DNA of 64,000 nucleotides from JBBWZH01 sp035544115 (lineage in GTDB: Bacteria; Actinomycetota; Actinomycetes; Mycobacteriales; CADCTP01): assembly GCA_963714145.1 (NCBI GenBank), contig OY970235.1:3906001-3970000 (forward strand), read 5' to 3'. The notes beneath the pieces were generated by a model that did not search any database, was not told the DNA's origin, and saw only the letters and a program-made list of their open reading frames with translations. Both the position numbers and the translations under genes were made by a program. Within the stretch, counting starts at the first letter, position 1; the number at the start of each line of letters is the position of its first letter. Shown here piece after piece: positions 25,928-35,800 of the stretch.

Positions 25928-27295
25928 TCATCCGTCGCTGAGCAGGGACAGCACCTCGTCTCGGAGTAGTGCCATCGCGGGGATGCCCGCGGCTTCGACG
26001 TTGAGGCGTAGGACGGGTTCGGTGTTAGAGGGACGCAGGTTGAACCAGGCGTCGCCGTCGAGGACCACGGTCAGGCCGTCGAGCCGATCGGTGCCCGGCT
26101 GCGCCCGGTCGGCAAAGTGTGCCTCGACGCGGTCGAGGGTGGCGGCGGTGTCGGTGACGGCGTTGTTGATCTCGCCGGAAGCGGCGTAGCGCGTGTACTG
26201 GCTGGTGAGTGTCGACAGTGGCTGGTCGGCCTCGCCGAGGGCCGCCAGGACATGTAGTGCGGCGAGCATGCCGGTGTCGGCGCGCCAGAAGTCGGTGAAG
26301 TAGTAGTGCCCGGAGTGCTCCCCGCCGAAAATGGCATCCTCACGGGCCATCGTGGCCTTCATGAACGAATGCCCGACCCGTTCTCGAATCGGTCTGCCGC
26401 CGTGTTCGCCGATGATCTGCGGTACCGCGGCCGACGTGATCGCGTTGTAGACGACCGCCGAGCCGGGTCGGCGGGCCAGTTCGCGGACGGCGATCAGCGC
26501 GACGATCGCCGACGGCGGTACAGGCTCGCCGTTCTCATCGATGACGAAGCAACGGTCGGCGTCACCGTCGAAGGCCAAACCGAGGTCAGCGCCGGTCTCC
26601 CGGACCGCCTTCTGCAAGTCCACCAGGGTTGTCGGGTCCAGCGGGTTGGCGTCATGGTTCGGGAAGGTGCCGTCAAGATCGAGGTACAGCGGCACGACAC
26701 GCAGCGGCAGCGCGGGCAGGAGCTGGTCGCCCAGCACCGCCGGCACGGTGTGGCCGGCCATGCCGTTTCCGGCGTCGATGACGACGGTCAGCGGGCGGAT
26801 ACCGGTCAGGTCGACCAGGCCGCGCAGGTGCGCGGCATAGTCAGCGAGCAGGTCACGGCGGCGGATCGTGCCGGCCGGACCGGGATGGTCCGGGATGCCG
26901 TGTTGGAGCAGACGGCGGATGTCGGCCAGTCCGCTGTCCTGCCCGACTGGTGCGGCTCCGGCGCGGCACAGTTTGATCCCGTTGTAGGCGGCCGGATTGT
27001 GGCTGGCGGTGATCACGGCGGCAGGCAGCCCGAGGGAGCCAGCGGCGAAGTACACGAGGTCCGTGGACGCGAGGCCGATATCGATCACATCGGCGCCCTG
27101 GCTGGCTGCGCCGGCAGCGAACGCTTCGGCCAGTCCGGGCGACGAGGCGCGCATGTCCCGGCCCACGACGAGGGTATGGGCGCCGACGACCCGCACGAAC
27201 GCGGCGCCGACCGTGCGGGTGACCTGCTCGTTGATCTGGTCGGGGTAGGTGCCGCGGATGTCGTACGCCTTGACTAGCTCGCCCAGGTCTGCCAT
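25928..27295 (-). CDS. Phosphomannomutase/phosphoglucomutase-family enzyme
   Basis: The 455-aa alpha-D-phosphohexomutase interconverts sugar 6-phosphate and sugar 1-phosphate. All four active-site loops are seen: phosphoserine loop TASHNPAAYNGIK, metal loop DGDADR, sugar loop GGEHSGHYYF and phosphate loop RPSNTEP. The N-terminus KAYDIRGTYPD is typical of ManB/AlgC types. The start overlaps the GHMP kinase gene by 22 bases, so the two are coupled and probably serve one sugar-phosphate route. Whether mannose or another hexose is used cannot be read from sequence. Confidence 0.92.
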   Translation of the reverse strand: MADLGELVKAYDIRGTYPDQINEQVTRTVGAAFVRVVGAHTLVVGRDMRASSPGLAEAFAAGAASQGADVIDIGLASTDLVYFAAGSLGLPAAVITASHNPAAYNGIKLCRAGAAPVGQDSGLADIRRLLQHGIPDHPGPAGTIRRRDLLADYAAHLRGLVDLTGIRPLTVVIDAGNGMAGHTVPAVLGDQLLPALPLRVVPLYLDLDGTFPNHDANPLDPTTLVDLQKAVRETGADLGLAFDGDADRCFVIDENGEPVPPSAIVALIAVRELARRPGSAVVYNAITSAAVPQIIGEHGGRPIRERVGHSFMKATMAREDAIFGGEHSGHYYFTDFWRADTGMLAALHVLAALGEADQPLSTLTSQYTRYAASGEINNAVTDTAATLDRVEAHFADRAQPGTDRLDGLTVVLDGDAWFNLRPSNTEPVLRLNVEAAGIPAMALLRDEVLSLLSDG

Positions 27296-28335
27296 CCCTC
27301 GCTCGTGCTCCCCTCTCGGTCGTCGTCCCGCTCGTCGAGCGTGACCTGTACGCCATCGGTGTCCGCGCCATCCAACACCACCGTGCGTACGGGCAGAGAC
27401 GCTAGGGCCGCGAGCACCCGACCCACCCGCTCGGGTGCGACCAGGGCGAACAGGCAGCCGCCGTGGCCCGAGCCGGTGAGTTTGGCGCCGTCGGCGCCGG
27501 CAGCCAAGCACGCCTCGACGCAGGTGTCGATCAGCGGTGTCGAGCAGCGCATCTTGCCGGCCAGCAAGACATGAGCCTCGGTCACCGCCACGCCGATCTC
27601 GGCCGGGTCAGGCGCCACGGGCAACAGCGCTGCTGCGATCCGGTCGACCAGACCGGTGGCGGCGTCGACGTAGGCGAACAGGTCGGGGTCCGCCCGAGTC
27701 CAGCGGCGCCGCTTGTCGAGCAGGCGATCCCGGGTTGCGCGGCGGACCAGGGTGTCAATGAGGACGATCGAGGTGCTGAGTCGGCTGGTCAACGGGCGCA
27801 CCGACGGCGGCTCGCTGGCCTCCACCAAGTTGACCCCGCCATGTGCCACGGCCAGGAAGTCCATCCAGCCCGCGCCCGAGCCGGTCAGCCATTCGCCCGC
27901 CCGCGCAAGCCGGGCGACAGCCTGCGGACTCGGCTCGATGCCGGTAGCGACCAGCAAGGCAGCGGCAACGGCCGACGTAACAGACGCGCTGCTGCTCACC
28001 CCGGCGGCGACCGGCAGCTCGGAGGAGATGTGTAGCTCTCCCATCGGGTCACGGCCGGTCAACTGTCCCGCCTGGTAGGCGACCGCCTGCACGTGGTCGA
28101 GGGCATCGCCGGCCAACACGCCGAGGGCCGAGGCCGTGATGTGGCGAGTGACATTCACCGGTAGCCCCGACCGGATGGTCAGGCCGGCGCAGGTATCGAC
28201 CAGATGAGCCGACACTCGCGTGCGCCGATCGATCGCAGCCACCACCGACGGCCCGCCCACCATCCAGTCCAAGCTCTCGCCCGCTAGGCAGATCCGACCC
28301 GGCGCGGCCGAGCGGGCCACACGGCCGGGGGTCAT
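27274..28335 (-). CDS. GHMP-family sugar kinase
   Basis: The 353-aa protein is a GHMP kinase, a family that phosphorylates galactose, mevalonate, homoserine or heptose with ATP. Motif 1 is near RICLAGESLDWM, motif 2 is LPVAAGVSSSASVTSAV (phosphate loop) and motif 3 is KLTGSGHGGCLF. The N-terminal substrate motif lacks the galactokinase signature and looks more like fucokinase/heptose-kinase relatives. It lies 61 bases after the radical SAM gene and overlaps the mutase gene by 22 bases. A kinase plus a mutase suggests making a sugar 1-phosphate for nucleotide activation. Confidence 0.88.
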   Translation of the reverse strand: MTPGRVARSAAPGRICLAGESLDWMVGGPSVVAAIDRRTRVSAHLVDTCAGLTIRSGLPVNVTRHITASALGVLAGDALDHVQAVAYQAGQLTGRDPMGELHISSELPVAAGVSSSASVTSAVAAALLVATGIEPSPQAVARLARAGEWLTGSGAGWMDFLAVAHGGVNLVEASEPPSVRPLTSRLSTSIVLIDTLVRRATRDRLLDKRRRWTRADPDLFAYVDAATGLVDRIAAALLPVAPDPAEIGVAVTEAHVLLAGKMRCSTPLIDTCVEACLAAGADGAKLTGSGHGGCLFALVAPERVGRVLAALASLPVRTVVLDGADTDGVQVTLDERDDDREGSTSEGWQTWAS

Positions 28336-28396
28336 GCGGGGTCCCCGCGGAAACGTGGAGCGCGCCCAGCGCGCGGAGCGTTTTCGTGGGGTGCGT

Positions 28397-29308
28397 TCAT
28401 GTCCGGGTCTCCGGCAGCGGCTGCCGGCAACCGGCGCACGCCGGAGACAGGGACCAGTCCGCCACCGCGTGCGCCGCCCGGTACTGGCGCATCTGCGCTG
28501 ACCACCACAGATCCGCAAACGTGCGGTCGGTAAGGCTGCCGATGACATAGCCGTCGTGGCCGACTCCGGGCTCCGGGTAGACACAGCAGCACATCTTCAG
28601 CCGCCCCCGATAGTCGATCGAGGCGCTGGTGGCGGTCATCAGGCACGGTTCGGTCCGGCCGGCCACGGCGAGCGGCAACGTCGTCACGCTGCCTGCCCGT
28701 GCGTTGTACGTGCCGCCGATGTCCGGCGAAATCACCTCGATACGACATCCGGCCTCTTCGCACACGGCTGAGCGACCCTGACGAACCGGTCGCCACTCCC
28801 ACGGCCTGCCGGCCACGTCGGCGCGGTCGAGAAATCCGCGGATCTGCTCGTCCGACGGTGAGGCATCGGCGTGCCGTGGATACAGCGTGACCCGCACATA
28901 CCTAACACCCGCGCCAACTAGTCCGGCCAATTTGGACGCTGTGAGAACGTCGCCGTTGGTGAAGATCGCTGGCCGCGCGCCGGGAAGGACCGATGCGACG
29001 GCGGCCAACTCTTCGCCAAGTCTCGGATTGATCAGCGGCTCGTTGTAGTTGTGGAACGCCAACCAGCCAGCGAAGCCCAGGCCACGTAGCTCGGCCAGCA
29101 GGTCAGCGAACAGGCCCCAATCCATCAACTCCTGCTCGCGACGCGCAGCGTGTTCCCCATTCGGGCACCACGAGCAGGTTCGGTTGCACCGCCGGGACGT
29201 CTCCACCTCAACGTACCGGGGTAGTTCGAGCAGCCCGCCGGTCGTCGCGGGTTCGCCACGCGGCACGACCGGGACACCACGTACGCGCCTCTCGCGCAAG
29301 TCCGTCAT
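28397..29308 (-). CDS. Radical SAM protein with SPASM-like C-terminus
   Basis: The 303-aa enzyme has the CxxxCxxC cluster motif as CNRTCSWC (about residues 37-44), followed by a partial TIM barrel with HNYNEPLINPRL. The C-terminal third contains several Cys (LKMCCCVYPE and PACAGCRQP), matching a SPASM/twitch extension that holds an auxiliary Fe-S cluster. Relatives modify peptides or carry out sugar and cofactor chemistry. It is the first gene of the five-gene minus-strand run with the GHMP kinase and mutase. No precursor-peptide gene is evident beside it. Confidence 0.88.
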   Translation of the reverse strand: MTDLRERRVRGVPVVPRGEPATTGGLLELPRYVEVETSRRCNRTCSWCPNGEHAARREQELMDWGLFADLLAELRGLGFAGWLAFHNYNEPLINPRLGEELAAVASVLPGARPAIFTNGDVLTASKLAGLVGAGVRYVRVTLYPRHADASPSDEQIRGFLDRADVAGRPWEWRPVRQGRSAVCEEAGCRIEVISPDIGGTYNARAGSVTTLPLAVAGRTEPCLMTATSASIDYRGRLKMCCCVYPEPGVGHDGYVIGSLTDRTFADLWWSAQMRQYRAAHAVADWSLSPACAGCRQPLPETRT

Positions 29309-29587
29309 ACCGCCAGGGAAGCCACGCGTGTGCCGTGTTGCGTAGGGGCAACACCGAGACCGGACCGCCAGCGCCGCCGACACCGCTGCCCGTCCTACTT
29401 CTGACCTACCCGGTGTCGCAACTCCCGGTCCGTCGTGGCCAACCGTCCACGTAACACCGTCCACTCACCCAAACGGAACCAGGCCGGTCGGACGGGACGG
29501 GCGGACATGGTTCAGGTGCAGGCAGTTCAAGCCGTGCGCGTAGGGACGGGTAGCCGGTGAGCGGTCGTGGACACATCAGCGGGAGCG

Positions 29588-29923
29588 ATGGTGGAGGAGG
29601 CCAACCCCTTCCGTGCGGCTGCCGGCCGGATCTGGCTCGCCGCCGAAGCACCCGATCTCGAACCTGAGCAGCGGGAGCGACTGATGCGCCAAGGCCAGTG
29701 GTGCGAGGAGGAGGCAGCCCGCTGGGACTTGCGCCGCCGTGTCGTACCGGCCCCGCGCGGGTCGGCCGAGGCGTTACCCCGGCGGATACCCGGCCAGTCC
29801 TGGGAGGCCGTCACCGGCACGCCGTTGGACCACGTGCCGCACCCAGCCAACTGGAGCCCAAACGACGCCGGGGCAGCAACCCTGGAACGGATGGTGGACG
29901 CGTTGCGGCGCCGCCCACCCTGA
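29588..29923 (+). CDS. Small unknown protein
   Basis: The frame encodes 111 aa from ATG 29588 (preceded by GCGGGAG), beginning MVEEANPFRAAAGRIWLAAE. It is acidic to neutral, helical at the N-terminus, with a Pro-rich middle and the segment PLDHVPHPANWSPNDAG before a last helix. No motif is recognised. It is divergent from the radical SAM gene and could start at GTG 29567 instead. Third-position GC is moderately high, so I hold it as probable rather than certain. Confidence 0.55.
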   Translation: MVEEANPFRAAAGRIWLAAEAPDLEPEQRERLMRQGQWCEEEAARWDLRRRVVPAPRGSAEALPRRIPGQSWEAVTGTPLDHVPHPANWSPNDAGAATLERMVDALRRRPP

Positions 29924-30028
29924 CCGCCGTCCCGGGCCGGATGGATACGGGGGACGGAACCCTGGCCCGGGACGGTCACCAATCGCGGGGGCAGGCAACC
30001 GGATCGGGGGCTGAGCTGTCCAGGAGGC

Positions 30029-30550
30029 ATGAGTCTGGACGCCGAACTGGCGGAGTTCGTGGCGGCCAGGTGGCCGGCCCTGCTGCGGTTCGGGCTGCTG
30101 CTGACCGGCAACGTGGCTGACGCCGAGGACCTGGTGCAGGGCGCGCTGACCCGGACCGCCGGGCGCTGGCACGCGGTGCGCGACCGGGACCGGCCGGAGG
30201 CCTACGTCCGGCAGGCGATGGTCCGGCTGAACGTGAACCGGTGGCGGGCGCTGCTGTCCCGGGAGCGGCTGACCGCGACCGTGCCGGACCGGGCGGTGGC
30301 GGCGCAGGAGATCGAGTCGGTCGGGGTCCGGCACACGCTCTGGGCCGCGCTCGCCACGCTGCCGCCCCGCCAGCGGGCGGTGCTGGTGCTGCGCTACTAC
30401 GAGGATCTGTCCGAGGCGGAGATCGCGCGGGTTCTCGGCTGCCGCCCCGGAACCGTGAAGAGCCAGGCCGCCAAGGCACTGCGCGCGCTGCGCCAGCAGA
30501 CCGGGCTGACCGACGACGAACCCGTCGCGACCAAGGAGCCACAGCCATGA
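30029..30550 (+). CDS. SigE-family RNA polymerase sigma factor
   Basis: The 173-aa ECF-type sigma factor has region 2 (about 12-75: FGLLLTGNVADAEDLVQGAL and PEAYVRQAMVRLNVNRWR) and region 4 (about 105-160: LPPRQRAVLVLRYYEDLSEA, then the HTH GCRPGTVKSQ). This is the SigE subgroup common in actinomycetes. An AGGAGG sits just one base before the ATG, an oddly short spacing. Its TGA overlaps the ATG of a membrane protein gene (ATGA), a usual layout for a sigma/anti-sigma pair. Confidence 0.93.
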   Translation: MSLDAELAEFVAARWPALLRFGLLLTGNVADAEDLVQGALTRTAGRWHAVRDRDRPEAYVRQAMVRLNVNRWRALLSRERLTATVPDRAVAAQEIESVGVRHTLWAALATLPPRQRAVLVLRYYEDLSEAEIARVLGCRPGTVKSQAAKALRALRQQTGLTDDEPVATKEPQP

Positions 30551-31158
30551 CCGGCATCGAGGACGCCCTCCGGGACACGCTGAACGACCCGCCGGTCGAG
30601 GTCGCGCCACCCGCCGACCCGGTCGCCCGGCTGGACGGGTTGCTCCGCCGCCGCGCCCGGCGCCGGCTCGCCGCCAGCGGCACGGTCCTCGCCGTCGTCG
30701 CCGTGCTGGCCACGACCACGGTCTACGCCCACCGGCCCGACCCCGCCGGCCGGCCCGTCACCGGCGGGCAGCCGACGGCCGACGTCCCACCGCCGGCGGC
30801 CGTGCTGTCCCGCGCCCGGGAGATCGCCGCCAGCGCGGCCAGCAGCGGCCGCAGCCGGCTCGACGACCCGGTCGAATGGGTGGCCACCACCCGGGGCGCC
30901 GCCACCCGGGTCAGCGGCCTGCGGACCGACGGCGACCCGGCCGACCGGGTGTACGTCATCCAGCTGCACGGCTACTTCTGCTGCATCCCGATGCCGTCGA
31001 AGCCGGCCCCCGGCCAGGTCCCGTCCTACCGCGTGTTCTGGGAAATCCTGCCGGCTGCCGGCCTCGGCCCGGACGTCATAGCCGGCCCCGGCGGCCTGGG
31101 CGGCGACGGCCTCGACCTGACCCGCCTGGGCACCCGGCACACCTTCCCCGCCCCCTGA
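30547..31158 (+). CDS. Putative membrane-bound partner of the SigE-like sigma factor
   Basis: The 203-aa product has a cytoplasmic N-terminus (about 1-42, MTGIEDALRDTLNDPPVEVA), one transmembrane helix (about 43-60, ASGTVLAVVAVLATTTVYA) and a Pro-rich linker leading to an extracellular domain with a vicinal Cys pair in YFCCIP. The ATGA coupling to the sigma gene and the topology suggest an anti-sigma-like sensor, but no zinc-binding anti-sigma (HxxxCxxC) motif is present. It could equally be a target gene. Confidence 0.75.
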   Translation: MTGIEDALRDTLNDPPVEVAPPADPVARLDGLLRRRARRRLAASGTVLAVVAVLATTTVYAHRPDPAGRPVTGGQPTADVPPPAAVLSRAREIAASAASSGRSRLDDPVEWVATTRGAATRVSGLRTDGDPADRVYVIQLHGYFCCIPMPSKPAPGQVPSYRVFWEILPAAGLGPDVIAGPGGLGGDGLDLTRLGTRHTFPAP

Positions 31159-31330
31159 CCGGACCGCCCGGCGACCCGCCGGACGGCGGCCGGACGAGCC
31201 GCCCCGGGCTGGCAAACCCGTGTCGGCGGCGATCGGAATGCGGCCCAGCGCTACCACGGCCGGGCCGGGCGGCGCCATTACGGAGAACTACGAATTGTCC
31301 GGTGGTGGCGCCGGAACCGAGAATTCCCGG

Positions 31331-34300
31331 GTGCCTGACATTCGTGAGACTGACCTGTTCTCCGTCCTTTCCGAACGCACCGTACCGCTTACCGTCGAGG
31401 CGGCCGAGGCGGACTTTCCGCGCCGGAAGGCGCTCCTGTTGCGGGCCTGGGGAAGGCGCCTGCAGGCAACGGGGCTGCCGGCCTGGAATGACAACAGCCC
31501 GACCGCCACGCGGCTGATCGCCGCCGGCATGGCCGCGCTGACCGACGGCAGCGTCGGATTCACCGGCGCGGACTGGGCGCTGTTCAGCGGCCGGCCCGAG
31601 ACCGAGGCCCGGCCGGCCCACCAGGCCGCTTTCGCCGCCCTGGTCGAGAACTACTGCGCCGGGGTCTACCCGTACACGCAGCCGGGCACCGACGGGCCGG
31701 GCAAACCGGAGGACGCGTCCGGCGACAGCGGCGACTACGACTTCGCGCTGCGCGACATCGTCGCGCTGATCCACCTGTTCCTGGACCGGCCGGAGGTCCT
31801 GACCAACGACGCGATCCGGATGCTGATCACCCAGCAGGAGGTCAGCTTCACGCCGGCCGGCGACACGTACACGGTCGAGGGCGGGGTCCCGTTCGCCGGG
31901 CAGGACCTGAACGAATGGCTCGGCGCCGGGCCGAACGGACGGCACTACTTCCTGCTGGAGATCCCGATCGTCTCGGAGTTCCCGGTGGATCTGGTGCTGC
32001 CCGATCCGGCGATCAAGATGGCCACCCCGGAGACCGAGAACCACCTGCTCGGTATCTACGCGTGGCGGTTCCTGGTGAATGAATACCTCACGTTCGTCTC
32101 CCGGTTGCAGCCCGGCGATGCGCGCTACCACCGCTTCGACCCACAACTGGCCGCGCTGGTCGAAGCCGACCCGGGCCGTTACGTGAACGGGCCGGAAATC
32201 ATCGACTTCGTGCTGCAGTTGCTCGGCCGGGTCGCGCACTCCGGAATGTACGAGAGCAACGCCAAGCCGTACGGGATGATCGCGGCCAGCCCGATCCTGG
32301 CTTTCTACCAGGCCGCCGACCTGCTCTTCCCGGACGACCCGGACCGGCAGAGGATCAAGGTCGCCGCGCACAACGCGCTGGACTACCTGGCCGCCGAATT
32401 CACCTTCCAGTCGCTGGAGGGCAAGCGGATCGCGCCGTTCCGGCGCAACGTCGACCACCGGGACGACACGTCCTTCTACACCAGCGACTACGCGCCGCAC
32501 ATGTTCGGCGCGCTGACCGGCAGCTACGTCTTCCCGGACGGCGACGGCGGGCCGTTCGGCGGGACCGGGATCGATCAGGAGGGCGGCTTCGCGCTCTGGG
32601 CGGTGCTGTCCGGCTACCGGGTGCCGCGGGCCATCCACGACCTGGCGCTGAACAAGCACGGCGGCTACTTCGCCCGGGTGCAGACCCGCTACTCCAAGGC
32701 CAGCTACCCGCTGGAGATCACGATCGGCCCGGGCGGCCCGGGCGGTATCGGCAAGCCGCCGAACCCGCCGTTCGTCCGGCCCCGCTACTTCCAGGACATC
32801 GACGTGGAACCACCGGAGTGGGGGGTGCCCGGCCCGGGTGAGTTCACCCCGGCCACCCAGCTCTACTTCGCCACGCCCGACTACCTGAACAGCTCCGGCG
32901 GCCACAACCTGGCGTACTACTTCGAGATCGAGGTGCCGCTCGCGGTCGTCGACCTGCTGATCGCCGGCACCACCGGGCTGCCGCCGATCCCGGGCCTGCG
33001 CAACCTGGTGCGCAGCTGGCTGAACCGGGCGATCAACGGCATGGGGTTCGTCCGGAAGATCCGCGGCAGCGACGTCAACAGCCGGCCCAGCACCCTGATC
33101 ACCCGCGGCGACCTGCAGCCCGGCGGCGGCGCGAACATCGGCGGGCTGGAGGCGGTGCTGCCGGCGATGCGCGGCCAGGACGACTACTGGTCCAGCAAGA
33201 ACGTGTCGGTGTACAAGAGCTTCTCGCTCGGCTACACGTTCCGGCCGGGCGGGCACGATCGGCACCTGACCTGGCCGCAGCGCTACCCGGCCGGCTGGGA
33301 CGCGTCCGTCGTGCAGCGGTTCGGCATCGGCCGGGCGGCGATCCAGGTCTTCGACTTCGTCGACCAGCCGGACCACCCGCTGTCCGGGCACTTCTGGGTG
33401 CTCGGCCAGTTCAGCAAGAGCGAGAACAAGGGCCAGTTCCGGGAGTACGGCCGCGGCTTCTGGGAGGTCGTGCCCGGCCACCAGTTCCCGGACGGCGCGG
33501 CGCTGGCGGCCCGGATCAAGGAGCTCAACCCGGGCTCGCACTTCGACGACGACGCGGACAACGACTACGCCTACCGGATGGCCACCACCGCCGAGACCGT
33601 CGTCATCCACAACCGGTTCGGCTCGAGCGCCACCGACCAGGCCATCCTCGAACTGCGGTCCGCGGCCGGCGAGAAGGTCCCGCTCAACCGGTACCTGGCC
33701 GACATGGGGAACATCGAGAAGCTGCGCGAGATCCCGCTGCTGGACGTGTGGCAGGTCGACCGGGACCACGGCTTCACCGGCCTGAAGTACGCGCACGCCG
33801 ACGGGCACGGCCGGATCGTGCTGCACAACCCGCTCGTCGGCCAGACGCTCACCCTGGACTCCTCGGACTACCGGGCGCCGGCCCGGTGGGAGGACAACAC
33901 CGCGCTGGTCAGCACCGAACTGCCGGCGCAGCCGGGCACGGCCGGGCAGCATCCGGCGGTGAGCGCGGTGGCCCGCGCACCGGGCCGGCTGTACGCCACC
34001 CGGTACTTCTACAAGTCGCCGTGGATCACCCCGTCGCCGCAGCCCGGCGAGCTGTTCGCACTGGACCCGGTCACCCTGGCCGTGCAGAACCGGGTCCCGG
34101 TCGGCAGGTCGCCGCACGCGATCGCGGTGCACGAGGCCAGCCAGACGATCTACGTGGTCAACTACGACGACATCAGCGTCTCGGTGGTCGACGGCGCCAC
34201 GTTCAGCCCGCTGGAGACGGTCAAGTTCCCCGGCTTCGGGCTGATCGACGTGGCGGTCAGCCAGAAGTTCAACCGGGTCTTCATCACCCAGCCCGGGCAG

Positions 34301-34916
34301 AAACGCATCCTGGTGCTGGACGGGGCGACCCGCACCCAAGCTGCCGGAGCTGGCCGGCATCCCGCTGACCGGCACGCTGGCCCTGGACGAGGCCACCGAC
34401 CGGCTGTACGTCAGCACGATCAACCCGGGCGACCCGACCAGGCAGGACATCGTCGAGTTCGAGATCAGCGCCGACGGGCTGGCCGAGCTGGGCCGGGTCA
34501 GCACCGACAACCAGGTCTCCCGGCCGCCGGCGCTGGCGGTGGACCCGGCGAACTGCTACGTCCTCGGCTACGGCCCGCGGCCCGACCACGCGCCCGGCCA
34601 GAAGCTCACGATCATCGACCGGCGGACCCGGCAGGTCACCGCCGTGGTCCCGCTGGCGACCGGCGGCGGCCTCGCGGTCGCGGCGAGCGCCTCGCAGCGG
34701 GTGGCGTACGTCTCGACGCTGAACGACGTGGAGGTCATCGACACCCGGACCCTGCAGGTGCTGCGCCGGATCCCGCTGTCCGCGCCGGTGCCCGGCCAGC
34801 CGGCCGGCCAGGCCAAGGGCTCGGTGGTGGTCGACGAGGCCACCGGCGCCGGCTACTTCGGCGGCCAGCCCGGCAACACCGTCTCCGCCTGGAGCACGGT
34901 CGCCATGGGGCAGTAG
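31331..34916 (+). CDS. Very large unknown protein with C-terminal beta-propeller, apparent +1 frameshift
   Basis: From GTG 31331 (in-frame alternatives 31220 and 31238) the frame encodes about 1000 residues and then, at the CCC run 34335-34337, the coding sense passes to the next frame, which reads KLPELAGIPLTGTLALDEAT onward and ends with TAG at 34916. Removing one C restores a continuous protein of about 1195 aa. The first 850 residues have a helical toroid-like half and a beta-rich half, faintly like polysaccharide lyases (inference). The end is a YVTN-type propeller (ALDPVTLAVQNRVPVG, IYVVNYDDISVSVVDG). No signal peptide is seen. The original frame stays open to 34999 but with non-coding composition. 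Confidence 0.65.
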
Positions 34917-35125
34917 CGGCGGCCCGGCCCAGAGCGGCCAGCGGATGGGGCCGGTCGCGGCGCGGTCATACCGTGCCCGCGGCCGGCCTTACCGCATAAC
35001 TGCACAGGAAAACCCCACGGTCCGCGGCCGGTGCGCAGCGCACAATGCAGTCCATGGGGGATGTATCAAACGTGGGATCACTGCCTCCTGATCCGAGCAC
35101 CCAGGTCCGGGCCATGGGAGAGGCG

Positions 35126-35800
35126 ATGACCCCCTCAGGAGTCTCCGACGGCGTGCCGGTCGAGTCCGCCCGGTGGCCGGAGCGCACCCAGCCGCCGGTG
35201 CTGTCCGGCGTGCCGGCACCGGACGCGGCGCCGCTCTGGGCGCTGGCCGGCCGGGACTTCGCGGCGTGGCGGCTGGGCGAGGCGCAGGCCCTGGAACGCC
35301 TGGTGCGGCGGGTCACGCCGACGCTGTGGCACGTCGCCCGCGGATACCAGCTGGATCGGACCACCGCCGAGGACGTCGTCCAGGCCACCTGGCTGGCCAT
35401 GGTCCGCAACGCCGGCGCCGTCCGGGACGAGATGGCGGTGCTGCACTGGCTGACGGTGACCACCCGCCGGGAGGCGTGGCGGGTCGGCCGGGTGCTGCGG
35501 CGCGAGGACGCGGTCGAGCCGGAACTGCTCGCGACCACCGAGCGGTCCGCCCGGTCCGCCGAGGAAGAGGCCATCACCGACGCCGACGCGCGGGCGCTCT
35601 GGCGGCAGGTCGCCCGGCTGCCGCCGCGCTGCCAGCGCATCCTGCGGGCGATCGCCTTCGAGGAGCGGCCGAACTACCGGGCACTCTCGGCCGACCTGCA
35701 GATGGCCGGCGGCAGCATCGGGCCCACCCGCAGGCGGTGCCTGGTCCGGCTGCGCGAGCTGCTCGCCGAGGACGTCGAGTGGGGGCCCGATGACCGATGA
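35126..35800 (+). CDS. Sigma-70-family factor of a protease module
   Basis: The 224-aa product has region 2 (about 45-110: RLVRRVTPTLWHVARGYQLD, TAEDVVQATWLAMV) and region 4 (about 145-205: LPPRCQRILRAIAFEERPNY, HTH near GGSIGPTRRRCLVRLREL). ATG 35126 is chosen for its GGGAG ribosome site; in-frame ATGs at 35045 and 35054 are also possible. The end overlaps the next gene by 11 bases. Downstream genes encode a small beta-sandwich protein and a subtilisin-like protease. Sigma factors of this type in actinomycetes often drive their own operon. Confidence 0.9.
   Translation: MTPSGVSDGVPVESARWPERTQPPVLSGVPAPDAAPLWALAGRDFAAWRLGEAQALERLVRRVTPTLWHVARGYQLDRTTAEDVVQATWLAMVRNAGAVRDEMAVLHWLTVTTRREAWRVGRVLRREDAVEPELLATTERSARSAEEEAITDADARALWRQVARLPPRCQRILRAIAFEERPNYRALSADLQMAGGSIGPTRRRCLVRLRELLAEDVEWGPDDR

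Noticed and set aside
28397..29587. RiPP precursor peptide beside the radical SAM gene
   Set aside because: I found no short, ribosome-site-preceded Cys- or Ser-rich frame adjacent to it on either strand.
31076..34510. Very long minus-strand open frame (over 1100 codons)
   Set aside because: It mirrors the plus-strand giant gene and is made of Val/Arg/Gly/Asp shadow sequence; long antisense frames are expected at this GC content.
34338..34999. Frame-1 continuation of the large unknown gene to 34999
   Set aside because: Composition after 34337 is Arg/Gly/Pro-rich and non-coding, whereas the next frame carries clear propeller strands.
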